Assembly (NCBI RefSeq): GCF_900217235.1
Contig: NZ_LT907975.1
Span: 3,137,001 to 3,201,000, forward strand
Direction of reading: 5' to 3'
Source: Pseudodesulfovibrio profundus
GTDB taxonomy: Bacteria > Desulfobacterota > Desulfovibrionia > Desulfovibrionales > Desulfovibrionaceae
Length of the DNA: 64,000 nt
The position numbers and the translations under genes were made by a program. Positions within the stretch are counted from its first letter, which is position 1. Each line of letters begins with the position of its first letter. Shown here piece by piece: positions 46,238 through 54,903 of the stretch. The notes below the pieces were generated by a model. That model was not told the DNA's origin and did no database searches. It saw only the letters and a list, made by a program, of their open reading frames with translations.

Positions 46238-47647
46238 GGTAGTGTCCCACGACGTGGTGTAATTGGGGGTAAAGCCTCAAGGTCTTGAAAGAGGCCGCCG
46301 TTCGTTCCATAGGGTTTTGTAGCTAAAACAAGCCCGAAGGAGGAACGAACGGCATGCCTGAGAAGAGAATGACAGGTCGGGACGGGTTCGACAAGATTTT
46401 CGTCGAGTCCCACGGCGACTGGCTGCGTGAGATGGTCACGGCGATCGTGCACGAAGTGATGGAGGCTGAGGTGAGCGCAATAGCTGGAGCCGGCTACGGC
46501 GAACGAAAGGCGGAGCGGAACACGCACCGCAATGGCTACCGGGAGCGTCAGTGGACGACCCGAGTCGGCGACATTGATCTGCACATCCCGAAGCTCCGCG
46601 AGGGGTCGTATTTTCCGACGTTCCTGGAACCCCGCAGGCGCTCCGAGAAGGCCCTGATCGGCGTTATCAAGGAAGCCTACGTCCAAGGCGTGTCCACGCG
46701 CCGTGTGGAACGATTGTGCCAGCAGATGGGCATCGAGCGGATGGACAAGAATTTCGTTTCGCGCATGGTCCAGGACATCGAGGCTGAGGTTTTGGCGTTC
46801 AAGTCCCGCCCCCTGGAGGGCGAGTTCCCGTATGTGTTTGTGGATGCACGCTACGAGAAGGTCCGCCGGGAAGGCCGCGTGACAAGCATGGCGGTGCTGG
46901 TGGCCGTTGGCGTACGCATGGACGGCCACCGTGAGGTGCTTGGAGTGGAGCCCACGATGGGAGAACGCTATCTCCTGTGGCGGGATTTCCTGCAGGATCT
47001 GACCAGCCGTGGGTTGCAGGGCGTCCGACTGATAGTCAGTGATGCCCATGAAGGTTTGAAGCGGGCCATCACCGAAGTTTTTTCCGGAACAAGCTGGCAG
47101 CGTTGCCGCGTTCACTTCATGCGCTCCATGCTGGCTCATGTTTCCAAGCGCTATCAGCCAATGGTGTCCGCGTTGCTCAAGACCATTTTCGCCCAGCCCA
47201 CCCTGGAAGAGGCCCGTAGGGAACTGCGCAATGTGGTCGATGCGCTTGAGCCTAAATTTCCAGACGTGGCAAAGCTCGTGGAGGAGGCTGAGGACGAGGT
47301 GCTGACCTACATGGCGTTTCCACCAGAGCATTGGCGCAAACTGTACTCCACGAATATGCTGGAGCGCCTCATGCGGACAATCAAGGCCCGCACCCGAGTG
47401 GTCAGCATCTTCCCTGACGAGAGGTCGCTGGAGCGCCTGGTTGGCGCCGTACTGATCGAAGAGAACGAGGAGTGGATGGAGGCCCGGCGCTATATCAGCG
47501 AAGCCTCAATGGCCAAACTCAACGCCGCCCGGCCCCAGCTCCCCCCGCGGGGGGAGCTGGGCCTGGAAGAGGCCGCGTAGGGGATCGAAAGGAAGGTAGT
47601 AACCCTGGGAGCTAAGACGGAATTACACCACTTGACGGGACACAACT
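46238..47647 (+). mobile_element. IS256-family insertion sequence
   Basis: 1410 bp with imperfect ~27-bp inverted ends (GTGTCCC...GTGGTGTAATT) and an 8-bp target duplication GGGGATAG at 46230-46237 and 47648-47655. It inserted inside the right-end repeat of the island. Confidence 0.92.
46354..47580 (+). CDS. IS256 transposase (mutator type)
   Basis: 408 aa, typical length. Contains ERNTHRNGYRERQWTTRVGD, catalytic Asp in VFVDARYEKV, second Asp in LIVSDAHEGLK, and Glu near STNMLERLMRTIKARTRVV. Intact frame; ATG follows GAAGGAGGAAC. Confidence 0.95.
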   Translation: MPEKRMTGRDGFDKIFVESHGDWLREMVTAIVHEVMEAEVSAIAGAGYGERKAERNTHRNGYRERQWTTRVGDIDLHIPKLREGSYFPTFLEPRRRSEKALIGVIKEAYVQGVSTRRVERLCQQMGIERMDKNFVSRMVQDIEAEVLAFKSRPLEGEFPYVFVDARYEKVRREGRVTSMAVLVAVGVRMDGHREVLGVEPTMGERYLLWRDFLQDLTSRGLQGVRLIVSDAHEGLKRAITEVFSGTSWQRCRVHFMRSMLAHVSKRYQPMVSALLKTIFAQPTLEEARRELRNVVDALEPKFPDVAKLVEEAEDEVLTYMAFPPEHWRKLYSTNMLERLMRTIKARTRVVSIFPDERSLERLVGAVLIEENEEWMEARRYISEASMAKLNAARPQLPPRGELGLEEAA

Positions 47648-47677
47648 GGGGATAGTGCTGGGGAAACTCAGGAAACG

Positions 47678-47709
47678 AAAAATGCCGATCATTGCTGATC
47701 GGCATTTTT
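47678..47709 (-). terminator. Island-borne terminator of selC
   Basis: AAAAATGCCGATCA and TGATCGGCATTTTT arms, 9 nt downstream of the selC CCA end. Different from the original terminator stranded at 10483-10513. Confidence 0.85.
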
Positions 47710-47717
47710 GTTAACAA

Positions 47718-47811
47718 TGGCGGAAGCGTACAGGGGTCGAACCTGCCTACGACATCACTGCCGTACATTGGTTTTGAAGACCAAGCGCCACACCGGTGAC
47801 GAAACGCTTCC
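47718..47811 (-). tRNA. selC: tRNA-Sec (UCA), intact, hybrid with an island-supplied 3' half
   Basis: 94 nt including encoded CCA. 8-bp acceptor stem (GGAAGCGT with ACGCTTCC), anticodon TCA in GGTCTTCAAAACC, long variable arm (TACGGCAGTGATGTCGTA) and GGTTCGACCC T-loop, all as in selenocysteine tRNAs. The anticodon arm matches the stranded copy at 10571-10590. The 3' half from there to the CCA came with the island. Selenoprotein synthesis therefore depends on an island-encoded segment. Confidence 0.95.
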
Positions 47812-48051
47812 ATTGGTGATGTGTGTTGGCTGTGGTCAGCTTTCACACATGGCCTCGGGAGTTTTTTCCCGAGTTCGATTGGAGAAGTACCAGTTTTCAT
47901 AAGGGTAAACAAGCTCGATTCTATTCCTTTCGGTTTAACCCCAATAAAGTCTGCGTGAATATCCACATTTAATGGCACGTGCCATTTCTTTTTGTTATAC
48001 GGATTGGAAACTGTGGGTGCTCAATCACATATCTAACAATGAGGAATTATC

Positions 48052-48345
48052 ATGCGGAAAATGGCAGCACTTCGTTTCTCGGTTGTAATCGCGGGTCTGA
48101 TTGTAATGGGTACTGTGGTGGGTGGATTTGCTTCTGATATCGGGCCCACCATTCAGCAGACGTGCACTAAATGTCATTCCCCAAAGCGGATTTGCCTGAA
48201 TCTTGGAGTGAAGTCTGAATCGGCATGGAACTCAACCATCAACAAAATGGTGGGCAAGGGGGCCAAGTTGCCCAAAGACAGAATTAATGAAGCGGCGTCC
48301 TTTTTATCGACACTTGAGCCTGGAGCGCCGTTACTTTGCAACTGA
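48052..48345 (+). CDS. Small periplasmic monohaem c-type cytochrome
   Basis: 97 aa. ATG follows GAGG. N-terminal signal peptide (VVIAGLIVMGTVVGGFAS), then CTKCH haem motif, an additional CLN and a helical C-terminal half (AWNSTINKMVGKGAKL, RINEAASFLSTL) that may supply the axial Met. A single-haem electron carrier or sensor; partner unknown. First gene beyond selC on the chromosome side. Confidence 0.82.
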   Translation: MRKMAALRFSVVIAGLIVMGTVVGGFASDIGPTIQQTCTKCHSPKRICLNLGVKSESAWNSTINKMVGKGAKLPKDRINEAASFLSTLEPGAPLLCN

Positions 48346-48433
48346 TCCGGATCATAGTGGCTTTGGCGTGATCTCTTGTGTCACTTCCGATTAGTTATTA
48401 TGGTGTGTGCACACTATAATCAAAGGAATGACC

Positions 48434-48736
48434 ATGGGAAAAACATATGTGACAGCGACAGTTATCGCCAAGGATGGTGCCGAGCAGGAGTTGGAAGCCA
48501 TACTGGTGAAGTTGGTGGAAGAGGTTCGGAAGGAAGAGGGATGTATCAGGTATGATCTGCACCGATCAGACTATGGCAATGTCTTCCTCTTTTATGAAAT
48601 ATGGCAGAGCCCGGCTCATCTGGCAGCCCATGGCAAGACGCCGCATATGGCGGCCATGGCCGAGGCGACCAAAGATCTGGTTGCCGGACCAGCCGAGGTG
48701 AATACCTGGGAAGAGATCGATGTTTCGAGCTCATAA
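48434..48736 (+). CDS. ABM-domain (antibiotic biosynthesis monooxygenase fold) protein
   Basis: 100 aa from ATG 48434, which follows AAAGGA; a longer frame to 48407 lacks a site. ABM fold pattern: TYVTATVIAKDGAEQELEAI, EEGCIRYDLHRS, FLFYEIWQSPAHLAAHGKT. YgiN-like proteins of this size act on quinones or haem-like aromatics. Specific substrate unknown. Confidence 0.85.
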   Translation: MGKTYVTATVIAKDGAEQELEAILVKLVEEVRKEEGCIRYDLHRSDYGNVFLFYEIWQSPAHLAAHGKTPHMAAMAEATKDLVAGPAEVNTWEEIDVSSS

Positions 48737-48817
48737 AAGGTTGCATGGTGTCACACCCGAGGGCGATACCTAGTGAGCTTGAAGTTGTTTGCTCCACCTG
48801 CAAGGTAGGGTAAGTGC

Positions 48818-48857
48818 ATAAAAAAGGCCGGGTTTTCAGAAGGAAAACCCGGCCTTT
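48818..48857 (-). terminator. Terminator of the autotransporter gene
   Basis: AAAGGCCGGGTTTTC with GAAAACCCGGCCTTT, a 15-bp perfect stem followed by T on the minus strand; also usable on the plus strand. Confidence 0.85.
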
Positions 48858-48875
48858 GCATTGATATAGTGCTGA

Positions 48876-50945
48876 CTACCAGAGTTGGTAGCTGAGACCA
48901 GCGGAAAGGGTTGTATCAGAAACAGAATTATCATCACACCCGACCGCAAATCCCAGGCTGGTCGAGGCGGACAAACGGTCCGTGATGCTCCAGGCCGCAC
49001 CGACGCCGACATCAGCCCAGTCCTGATCGATGGGCGCGCCGGGGTAGGCAAAGGCGCCGATTCCCGTGGCGCTGCCGCTCATGCCGGTGGAGGAGTCTTC
49101 AAGGCGATGGTTCCAGGCACCCCATACCCATGTGTCGAGCTTGTCGATCAAGGCGACATCCGCACGCAGACCCGTGCGAATCAGGTTGGAGTATTCCTCA
49201 CGGCTATCAAATTTGGCTGGGAACGGGCCACCGGACTCAGTGTAAGCGTCGACACGCGTGGTTTGCCAGGTGTACTCGATAAAGGGGGTAAGGGAGAGAG
49301 TCTCGGATATATTGCCGGTCCACTGCACTTGCCCGGAAAGACTGAATACTTCGGCCTCGGTGGACCCCGAGGAGGTGGCGTAGCCTGCGCCATTCATGTA
49401 GCCGCGCGTAAGGTCCAAATCAACAGATTGCCAGAGTGAGGATACGCGAAATTCGAAACGGGTCCCTTCGGGGCTATAGGTCACGAAAGCGCCGGGACCG
49501 AGTGCGGAAATATCCTGACTTCCATTATAGCCAGTTTCAAGGTCGCGGGAATCGGCAAACAACCCACCGCCGAATCGCCAATTGTCGGTTTCCCAGCTTA
49601 GCCCAAGACCGCCATGCAGATTGATGTCGTCGCTATCCAGCTCGATGTTGGTCCCAAAAGAACCAACCATCCAGAGGTCGAGACGTCCGGGCATTGTGTC
49701 ACCACTGGACATGCCTCGGGAATTTTCTGCCAGAGGGTTGACCCGCGAGCGTGAAGCATGTCCACTGGCTGCATTGGCAAGCCGATTCATGGACAATTGC
49801 CCCATGTTGCTGACCATGGGGCTGACCTGCCCCATGACATCAAGCGACTGATACAAAGCCTCAGGGGTGATGATCCCCGCGTAAGGGATGTTGATTAGTA
49901 AACCATCGCCAGTGCCTTGGGAGCAATGAATGATTGAGCCATCTGCATTAGTACCCAATGCATATCTAATATTAATGCCCGTTAAATCAACACCTCCATC
50001 TTTTAACAATTGTTCAATGGAAACCATGCCCTGACTTTCTGTCCAACGGAATGCTTTGGAATTATGGTTGGAGTCACTACTATATCCAACGACTAAACCA
50101 CCATCATCAGAGACACCTTGTGCCGTCGATTTAATCCCGTCCTCAAGAAAACCGAGTGGAGACATGGTCCCGTTGACCCAACGAAAAGCTTCTGATTGGC
50201 CACGTTCATTTTTACTAAAGCCGATCACTACAGAACCATTTGCAGAAACGTCCTTGGCAAATGATTCCCCCTTACCTGTCAAGTCCTGGTGTAAAAAACC
50301 CAGCCCTATCATTGTATCATTTTTCCAGCGAAAAGCCTGTAAACCATTATTGGAATTGCCGCCACCAACGACAGTTGAACCATCTGCGGATACTGCTACG
50401 CCGCGAGAAAGCGGATAACTAGAATCCAAAGCTCCGAGCCCGACCATGCCTTGACTCTGTGTCCAACGAAATGCCTGAGTGAACCCTGCTTGGTTACGAT
50501 AGGTTCCAACGACCACGGATCCATTTGATGACACGGAATTGGCGCTAGACATAGTAAAGCCTTCCGGTCCTTCAAGATATGACATCTTGCCGTTGACCCA
50601 TCGTACTGCACGAGAGTAAGTCGTATTATAATCGATTACACCGATAGCCACAGCGCCATTGGCTGATACACCCGCGGCAACGCTGTTCGGTTCACTCGTG
50701 AGGATCGTTACTTTTCCGTTAGACCATTGTGCTGCTCTATATTTCCCGTCGATATTCTTAGATCCAACTACAATGTTTCCATTTTGAGAGATACCCGTGA
50801 TAGAAAAATCTCGTATTTCTTCTATGCTCAAGGAGGAGGCAAGGGCTTTCCCCGGTGTGACTATGAAGGCAAGCTGGAGAATGATCAGGAATGAAATTAA
50901 TGAGTACAGGGAGTTGGGTGCGGAAAGTTGTAAACCAGACGACAT
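48876..50945 (-). CDS. HAF-repeat autotransporter
   Basis: 689 aa. Signal peptide ~15-38 (LISFLIILQLAFIVTPGKALA). Residues ~40-370 consist of about seven ~40-residue HAF repeats of the form VSxNGSVVVG...AFRWTxxxGMxxLG. Residues ~430-689 are an autotransporter beta-barrel (alternating aromatics, ending SAGLSYQLW with a terminal aromatic for BamA recognition). Likely a surface-displayed protein; target unknown. The repeat region looks A+T-richer than the barrel. Confidence 0.88.
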   Translation of the reverse strand: MSSGLQLSAPNSLYSLISFLIILQLAFIVTPGKALASSLSIEEIRDFSITGISQNGNIVVGSKNIDGKYRAAQWSNGKVTILTSEPNSVAAGVSANGAVAIGVIDYNTTYSRAVRWVNGKMSYLEGPEGFTMSSANSVSSNGSVVVGTYRNQAGFTQAFRWTQSQGMVGLGALDSSYPLSRGVAVSADGSTVVGGGNSNNGLQAFRWKNDTMIGLGFLHQDLTGKGESFAKDVSANGSVVIGFSKNERGQSEAFRWVNGTMSPLGFLEDGIKSTAQGVSDDGGLVVGYSSDSNHNSKAFRWTESQGMVSIEQLLKDGGVDLTGINIRYALGTNADGSIIHCSQGTGDGLLINIPYAGIITPEALYQSLDVMGQVSPMVSNMGQLSMNRLANAASGHASRSRVNPLAENSRGMSSGDTMPGRLDLWMVGSFGTNIELDSDDINLHGGLGLSWETDNWRFGGGLFADSRDLETGYNGSQDISALGPGAFVTYSPEGTRFEFRVSSLWQSVDLDLTRGYMNGAGYATSSGSTEAEVFSLSGQVQWTGNISETLSLTPFIEYTWQTTRVDAYTESGGPFPAKFDSREEYSNLIRTGLRADVALIDKLDTWVWGAWNHRLEDSSTGMSGSATGIGAFAYPGAPIDQDWADVGVGAAWSITDRLSASTSLGFAVGCDDNSVSDTTLSAGLSYQLW

Positions 50946-51176
50946 GGGTATGATAAACCTCTCGTTGAAGGGGATCGTGTTTGGCGAGGAAACTCTCTCA
51001 ATGCAGGCATTATGAAAGTCTATACCTCTGACTATTAGCTAAACGAGTGGTCTATATTCCATTGAGAAAATCGTGACAAGCATTATTGGTAAAAAGTAGT
51101 CTAACTTGTCGGTTTTTCGATAGTTTTCAAGAAAAGTATAGCTTTATGAGGAGCTGGAGGGCGAAAAGAGAAGTGC

Positions 51177-51998
51177 TTAGAAGGTCGAGGTGGCTGCTTT
51201 TAATAGAGTGGGCCATGCCGCAACCCACCCCTTTCCACTGTGAGTCAATTCCGGGAGTGTGCGCACCTGTACTATTGTCTTTGGGGAAAGGCGTTCCACA
51301 TACGAGTCGACTACCTGTTGAGGGATGATTGTGTCATTTCCACCCAGAAAATGGACCTGAGGTATCGAGGATAGCTTTTGGGTGTAATCTGCCGGGTTGA
51401 GCGAATCATGCAGTGGGGTCAGATTATGCATTCTTGTCCACTTTTCATGATCGAGGTTGCCGCACACCGTGATCAGACCGACGACATCCGTTCGCTGTGA
51501 TGCCAGTAGTGCTGCTACAGCACCACCTCCCGAAAATCCGATGAGCACAACGTTGCGTGCATTCGCTGCTTTCTTGGCCGCATCGGTCAAAGAATTCATC
51601 GTGTTGAGCACCGGCAGGGAGAAGCGTCCTGTGGTCCAGTATTCATTTGTGCAGGCTGAACCTTCAACATACTGGCATGGGCGGCCCAGATAGGCCACAG
51701 CGGGAGTCGTATCCTGTTGTGCTAAAAGCAGCGCAGTGGGTGTTATGGGAGTCGGATCAGGTGAAGGGGAGGTTGGAGTTGAGTAAGCTACTCCATCTCC
51801 TTCAATGTAAATGTGAATGATATCGGACTGACCTCGCGCCCATCCAACCGCAGGAAGCGGGGCAGATGCGTTCAGCCGGGTCCACTTGGCATGTGCATCC
51901 ATGGCAGTGATGGCATTGTAGCCGCGGCAACCAGAGAGTGCTGTCACGGCAAACAGGAGTATCCCCCATATAATCAATGCAACCAAGTTGTTCTTCAT
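51177..51998 (-). CDS. Lipoprotein alpha/beta-hydrolase
   Basis: 273 aa from ATG 51998 (MKNNLVALII). Lipobox LSGC places it as a lipoprotein. GFSGGGAVAALLAS is the nucleophile elbow, GGNDTIIP the acid, and ELTHSGKGW the His region. A Pro/Thr/Ser-rich insert (TPTSPSPDPTPITPTA) follows strand 1. Substrate unknown. The upstream frame extension to 52079 has no signal sequence and is not expected to be used. Confidence 0.8.
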   Translation of the reverse strand: MKNNLVALIIWGILLFAVTALSGCRGYNAITAMDAHAKWTRLNASAPLPAVGWARGQSDIIHIYIEGDGVAYSTPTSPSPDPTPITPTALLLAQQDTTPAVAYLGRPCQYVEGSACTNEYWTTGRFSLPVLNTMNSLTDAAKKAANARNVVLIGFSGGGAVAALLASQRTDVVGLITVCGNLDHEKWTRMHNLTPLHDSLNPADYTQKLSSIPQVHFLGGNDTIIPQQVVDSYVERLSPKTIVQVRTLPELTHSGKGWVAAWPTLLKAATSTF

Positions 51999-52223
51999 GG
52001 TGTGATATTCAACACTCCCGGTCAGTTCCGTCAAGCTGCTATGAGGAGAATGGCTGGGGCGATTCCTGTTTGGATGCAATGGCGTTGCAGTGATGTGGCG
52101 TGGAAGTCCTGCTGGTACAAGCTCTCGCTGCTTGTTGAGTGGGGATTGTATAGGAGAGTGGAGATACGTCGGTAAAACGAAAAAAGGCTTACGTTTATGA
52201 AAACGTAAGCCTTTGATTTCTCA

Positions 52224-52301
52224 TGGCGTCCCCAAGGGGATTTGAACCCCTGTTACCGGCGTGAAAGGCCGACGTCCTGGACCAGGCTAGACGATGGGGA
52301 C
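52224..52301 (-). tRNA. tRNA-Glu (UUC), copy 1
   Basis: 78 nt including CCA. GTCCCCA/TGGGGAC acceptor stem, anticodon loop CTTTCAC (TTC), GGTTCAAATCC T arm. Identical to the copy at 52433-52510. Confidence 0.95.
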
Positions 52302-52432
52302 GCATGGATGACTCTTCGAGATTTTGATGGAGGGGTGGTCGTTCCTCCTCTCAAGTGCGTCGTATGTAAAAGAGCTAGTCTTTCGACTAATCTGCAACTG
52401 TTAGCCTTGCAGTTGCTTTCTGGCATTTTAAG

Positions 52433-52510
52433 TGGCGTCCCCAAGGGGATTTGAACCCCTGTTACCGGCGTGAAAGGCCGACGTCCTGGACCAGGCTAGA
52501 CGATGGGGAC
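52433..52510 (-). tRNA. tRNA-Glu (UUC), copy 2
   Basis: Base-for-base the same as copy 1, 131 bp away, same strand. A tandem duplication with unrelated spacer. Confidence 0.95.
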
Positions 52511-52522
52511 GCAATATTTATT

Positions 52523-52597
52523 TGGCTGGGCTGCAAGGACTCGAACCTTGATTAACGGAGCCAGAACCCGTCGTCCTGCCAATTGAACGACAGCCCA
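52523..52597 (-). tRNA. tRNA-Gln (CUG)
   Basis: 75 nt including CCA. TGGGCTG/CAGCCCA acceptor stem, anticodon CTG in GGTTCTGGCTCC, T arm GGTTCGAGTCC. Twelve nt upstream (in transcription) of tRNA-Glu copy 2, so the three form one transcription unit. Confidence 0.95.
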
Positions 52598-52657
52598 GCA
52601 GCGAGAAGATGATTTAAGAGAGCTTGGCCCTAATGTCAACTTCTTTTTGCTATTTTT

Positions 52658-53005
52658 TTAGACAGCTTTGGCGAGCTGACGTGTACGCTTCTTCAGTTTG
52701 TTGATTTTGCGGCGGATGCGGCAACGCTCAACACGGCTTTCGATGGATTTCTTCTCAACACGCAGAGCCTTGATCTGTCTTTTGATCTCGAAGATCTGCT
52801 GCTTGTAGGGAGAAACCTGCTCTTCATCTTCAATGCCGAAGACTTCCTTGATTGCGGAAACGAGCTCGTTCTTGTCTTTACCGGAAGCACCGGTAATCAT
52901 GGGGAGCTTGTCCACGCACAGGGCGCGCAGTTCTTTAGCTGTCATTTTTTCCAGCGGCTTGGTCAGTCCAAGCTCGTCAAAGGAAATTTCTTTTACTTCA
53001 CTCAT
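52658..53005 (-). CDS. Rho-N/SAP-like small coiled-coil protein
   Basis: 115 aa; ATG preceded by AAGGAG. N-terminal ~45 residues (LEKMTAKELRALCVDKLPMI, GKDKNELVSAIKEVFG) resemble SAP/Rho N-terminal nucleic-acid-binding modules. The C-terminal half is a basic coiled coil (QQIFEIKRQIKALRVEKKSI). Likely nucleic-acid-associated; conserved role in this group unknown. It follows the DUF721 gene on the same strand. Confidence 0.7.
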   Translation of the reverse strand: MSEVKEISFDELGLTKPLEKMTAKELRALCVDKLPMITGASGKDKNELVSAIKEVFGIEDEEQVSPYKQQIFEIKRQIKALRVEKKSIESRVERCRIRRKINKLKKRTRQLAKAV

Positions 53006-53037
53006 GGTGTACTCCTTAAAATTCAGCTTTGAGGAAA

Positions 53038-53523
53038 TTACTCCTCAAACATCCGCTGGTAGGCCCTGTAGCACTTCCCTAGTGGGGAGTTCGGGTCCAG
53101 CTTCTCATTTAACGCGCCTAATTCGTTAGGCTTTTTAAGTTTCCTCGGAGGCTTTTCAGCTTCCGGCCGGGTATACCCGTCCAAAGGAGATCTGCCGTTT
53201 AGCAGTTCGAATACTACTTTGTCAAAGAAATCTTGCTCCAAATAGCCATTTATTTTTTCGAGTATCATCGGAGCCAAAAACTGCGCCTCCTGCATGACCA
53301 TCGGGTCTTCCGCGGCGAGAATGAGTTTGCGCCCCCTGTGTCCCAGCGGACGGGCAACATGGGCCATCTCTCCCATCAGGTCATCCCAGGCATTCCACAA
53401 CTGGACAAGCAGCATCCCCCCGCTCGTATCCTTTTTATCAAAATATGAGGGCAGGGCATCTGTCAGGCTTATGGTACGGCCTTTTCGTCCCTTGCGGCTG
53501 TAGTGTCGATAATATCTTGCCAC
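53038..53523 (-). CDS. DUF721 (DciA-like) protein
   Basis: 161 aa. The central segment LWNAWDDLMGEMAHVARPLG...LILAAEDPMVMQEAQFLAP is the DUF721 pattern, shared with DciA, the helicase loader/operator of bacteria lacking DnaC. A basic N terminus (YYRHYSRKGRKGRT) and a charged C-terminal extension flank it. Role in DnaB loading is inferred from family. Confidence 0.75.
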   Translation of the reverse strand: MARYYRHYSRKGRKGRTISLTDALPSYFDKKDTSGGMLLVQLWNAWDDLMGEMAHVARPLGHRGRKLILAAEDPMVMQEAQFLAPMILEKINGYLEQDFFDKVVFELLNGRSPLDGYTRPEAEKPPRKLKKPNELGALNEKLDPNSPLGKCYRAYQRMFEE

Positions 53524-53531
53524 CTTGGCTC

Positions 53532-53948
53532 CTATTGGGATTCCGGTTTCAGCGTGATTCGAACGATGGATGGTGTCAGTTCGTATGCTTCGCCGGAGCG
53601 CTCCTGTTCGTCAACTTCCCGTGCCACTTCGGACCCGACGGCTTCCGGGTCACTCCCCTTGAGGATGCCGGAAATTATCCCGTCGCGAATGGCTTCATCC
53701 GGCTTGAATCGCCGACTTATGATCATGTCCACCTGTTCAAATCCTTCTTTGTGGATGGTCAACAGGTGGTCAGTGTCTCTTGTAAATGAAACACTGCACG
53801 GGGTGGTGCACATCTGTTTGCCATCCCCATAAACCGTCGCCCCCATGGGGTTGGTCGATATCGGTATCGTTTGTTTGGGCGGACCGCAAGCCGTCAGTAT
53901 GGTCAGGGTCGAAATCAGGAGTAAAACAAGAAACGCTCGATGTGACAT
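53532..53948 (-). CDS. PEGA-like lipoprotein
   Basis: 138 aa. Signal with lipobox LTAC at ~18-21. The mature part has PISTNPMGATVYGDGKQMCT, a PEGA-type surface domain pattern, and a C-terminal segment with charged residues. Membrane-anchored, periplasmic or surface; function unknown. Its start is 65 nt downstream of the universal stress gene, same strand. Confidence 0.75.
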   Translation of the reverse strand: MSHRAFLVLLLISTLTILTACGPPKQTIPISTNPMGATVYGDGKQMCTTPCSVSFTRDTDHLLTIHKEGFEQVDMIISRRFKPDEAIRDGIISGILKGSDPEAVGSEVAREVDEQERSGEAYELTPSIVRITLKPESQ

Positions 53949-53970
53949 GGTGGTTCCATCGGTTAAAGGT

Positions 53971-53994
53971 CAGCCCCTGTTTTTGCAGGGGCTG
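53971..53994 (-). terminator. Hairpin after the universal stress gene
   Basis: CAGCCCCTG/CAGGGGCTG 9-bp stem with a 6-nt loop, 19 nt after the stop; the following T-tract is weak, so termination may be partial. Confidence 0.5.
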
Positions 53995-54012
53995 AAAGTA
54001 AGTTACGTGTTC

Positions 54013-54903
54013 CTACATGCAGTTTCGCGCCCGGTAGTTGACGATAAGCGCGGGACAGCCTGGTGAGAGGGCAACCTGGATGGATGTGGAGCCGATCATG
54101 GGTTTGGCTACTTCTTCGCTGGAAGAATACTGGGCCATGATGATCAGGTCTGCGTCGCTCCAACGGGCTTTTTTGAGAATTTCAGTGTAGGGAATGCCTT
54201 CCCAGCAACTGTAGCTGTGGCTTATGTCGCTGAGTGCTTTCTTGTATCGCGTGTCCATCTTGTCGATGGCCTTTGTCACGAAGTTCTCCATGTCCTGCAT
54301 GTAATATTTGGGATCAGGGTGGGTTTGCCCCACATCCAGTACATGAAAAACCTCCAGATGCGCGCCGAACGTTCTGGCGACCTGCGCGGCGTAGCACATG
54401 GCTGAATCCGATGGGGTGGAGAAGTCGGTTGCAAGGACGATTTTCTTTAAATTGGCGCCATTGGGCATTTCATTGGTGACGACAAGTACGGGGCAGAACA
54501 CGTTGGCACAAACCCGCCTGATGGTTGTGTCCACCGAACCCCACATGCGATCGGGCCGGACCATTGCGGAAGTGTGGTGGCCCATTATGATGAGATCAAC
54601 CCCCTCACTGTGGATGATTCGGAGCATCTGTTCATGGGCGAGGCCGGTGGTCACATGGATGGAATACTTGGGGATCGTTGCCAATTCATCCGCGTAGTAG
54701 GCCTGAATTTTTTTGGCGGTGTTTTCCCTGAGTTGATCTTCGGAAATGATGTCCCCGAAATCACACCAGGCATCCTTGCCGACGGGAAGCGAGTGGAAAA
54801 GAATCAGTTCAGCATTGTTTTTGCGTGCAAAATCAAAAGCCGCTTTGGGGGCGGTCTGCATCTTCACCAGAGGGGTAACTGCCAGTAGAATTTTCTTGAA
54901 CAT
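54013..54903 (-). CDS. Tandem universal stress protein (UspA x2)
   Basis: 296 aa from ATG 54903 (MFKKILLAVTPL), preceded by AAGGAG. Two Usp domains: first ~1-145 with LIIMGHHTSAMVRPDRMWGSVD (G-2x-G-9x-G-like nucleotide loop), second ~150-296 starting KKIVLATDFSTPSD with a weaker loop. Tandem Usp proteins act in stress and energy depletion. Starts upstream in the same frame have no ribosome site. Confidence 0.9.
   Translation of the reverse strand: MFKKILLAVTPLVKMQTAPKAAFDFARKNNAELILFHSLPVGKDAWCDFGDIISEDQLRENTAKKIQAYYADELATIPKYSIHVTTGLAHEQMLRIIHSEGVDLIIMGHHTSAMVRPDRMWGSVDTTIRRVCANVFCPVLVVTNEMPNGANLKKIVLATDFSTPSDSAMCYAAQVARTFGAHLEVFHVLDVGQTHPDPKYYMQDMENFVTKAIDKMDTRYKKALSDISHSYSCWEGIPYTEILKKARWSDADLIIMAQYSSSEEVAKPMIGSTSIQVALSPGCPALIVNYRARNCM

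Larger units (their letters stand above)
10571..47784. mobile_element. selC-integrated genomic island (~37.2 kb)
   Basis: Bounded by a 20-bp direct repeat (ACATTGGTTTTGAAGACCAA at 10571-10590 and 47765-47784) within the tRNA-Sec anticodon arm. It has a tyrosine integrase beside the left end, replication and excision-type genes (RepA-like, AlpA-like) near the right, a defence-type operon and four insertion sequences. There is no relaxase, type IV secretion gene or phage structural gene. The content fits a mobilisable island or phage-satellite-like element that has taken on defence and recombination modules. Functions are inferred from gene content. Confidence 0.88.

Noticed and set aside
10591-47700. 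Integrative conjugative element
   Set aside because: No relaxase, coupling protein, VirB4-like ATPase or pilus gene is encoded anywhere in the island.
52224-52597. tRNA-Glu/Gln cluster as a second island attachment site
   Set aside because: All three tRNAs are intact and no integrase or displaced tRNA fragment lies nearby; the two Glu copies are a plain tandem duplication.
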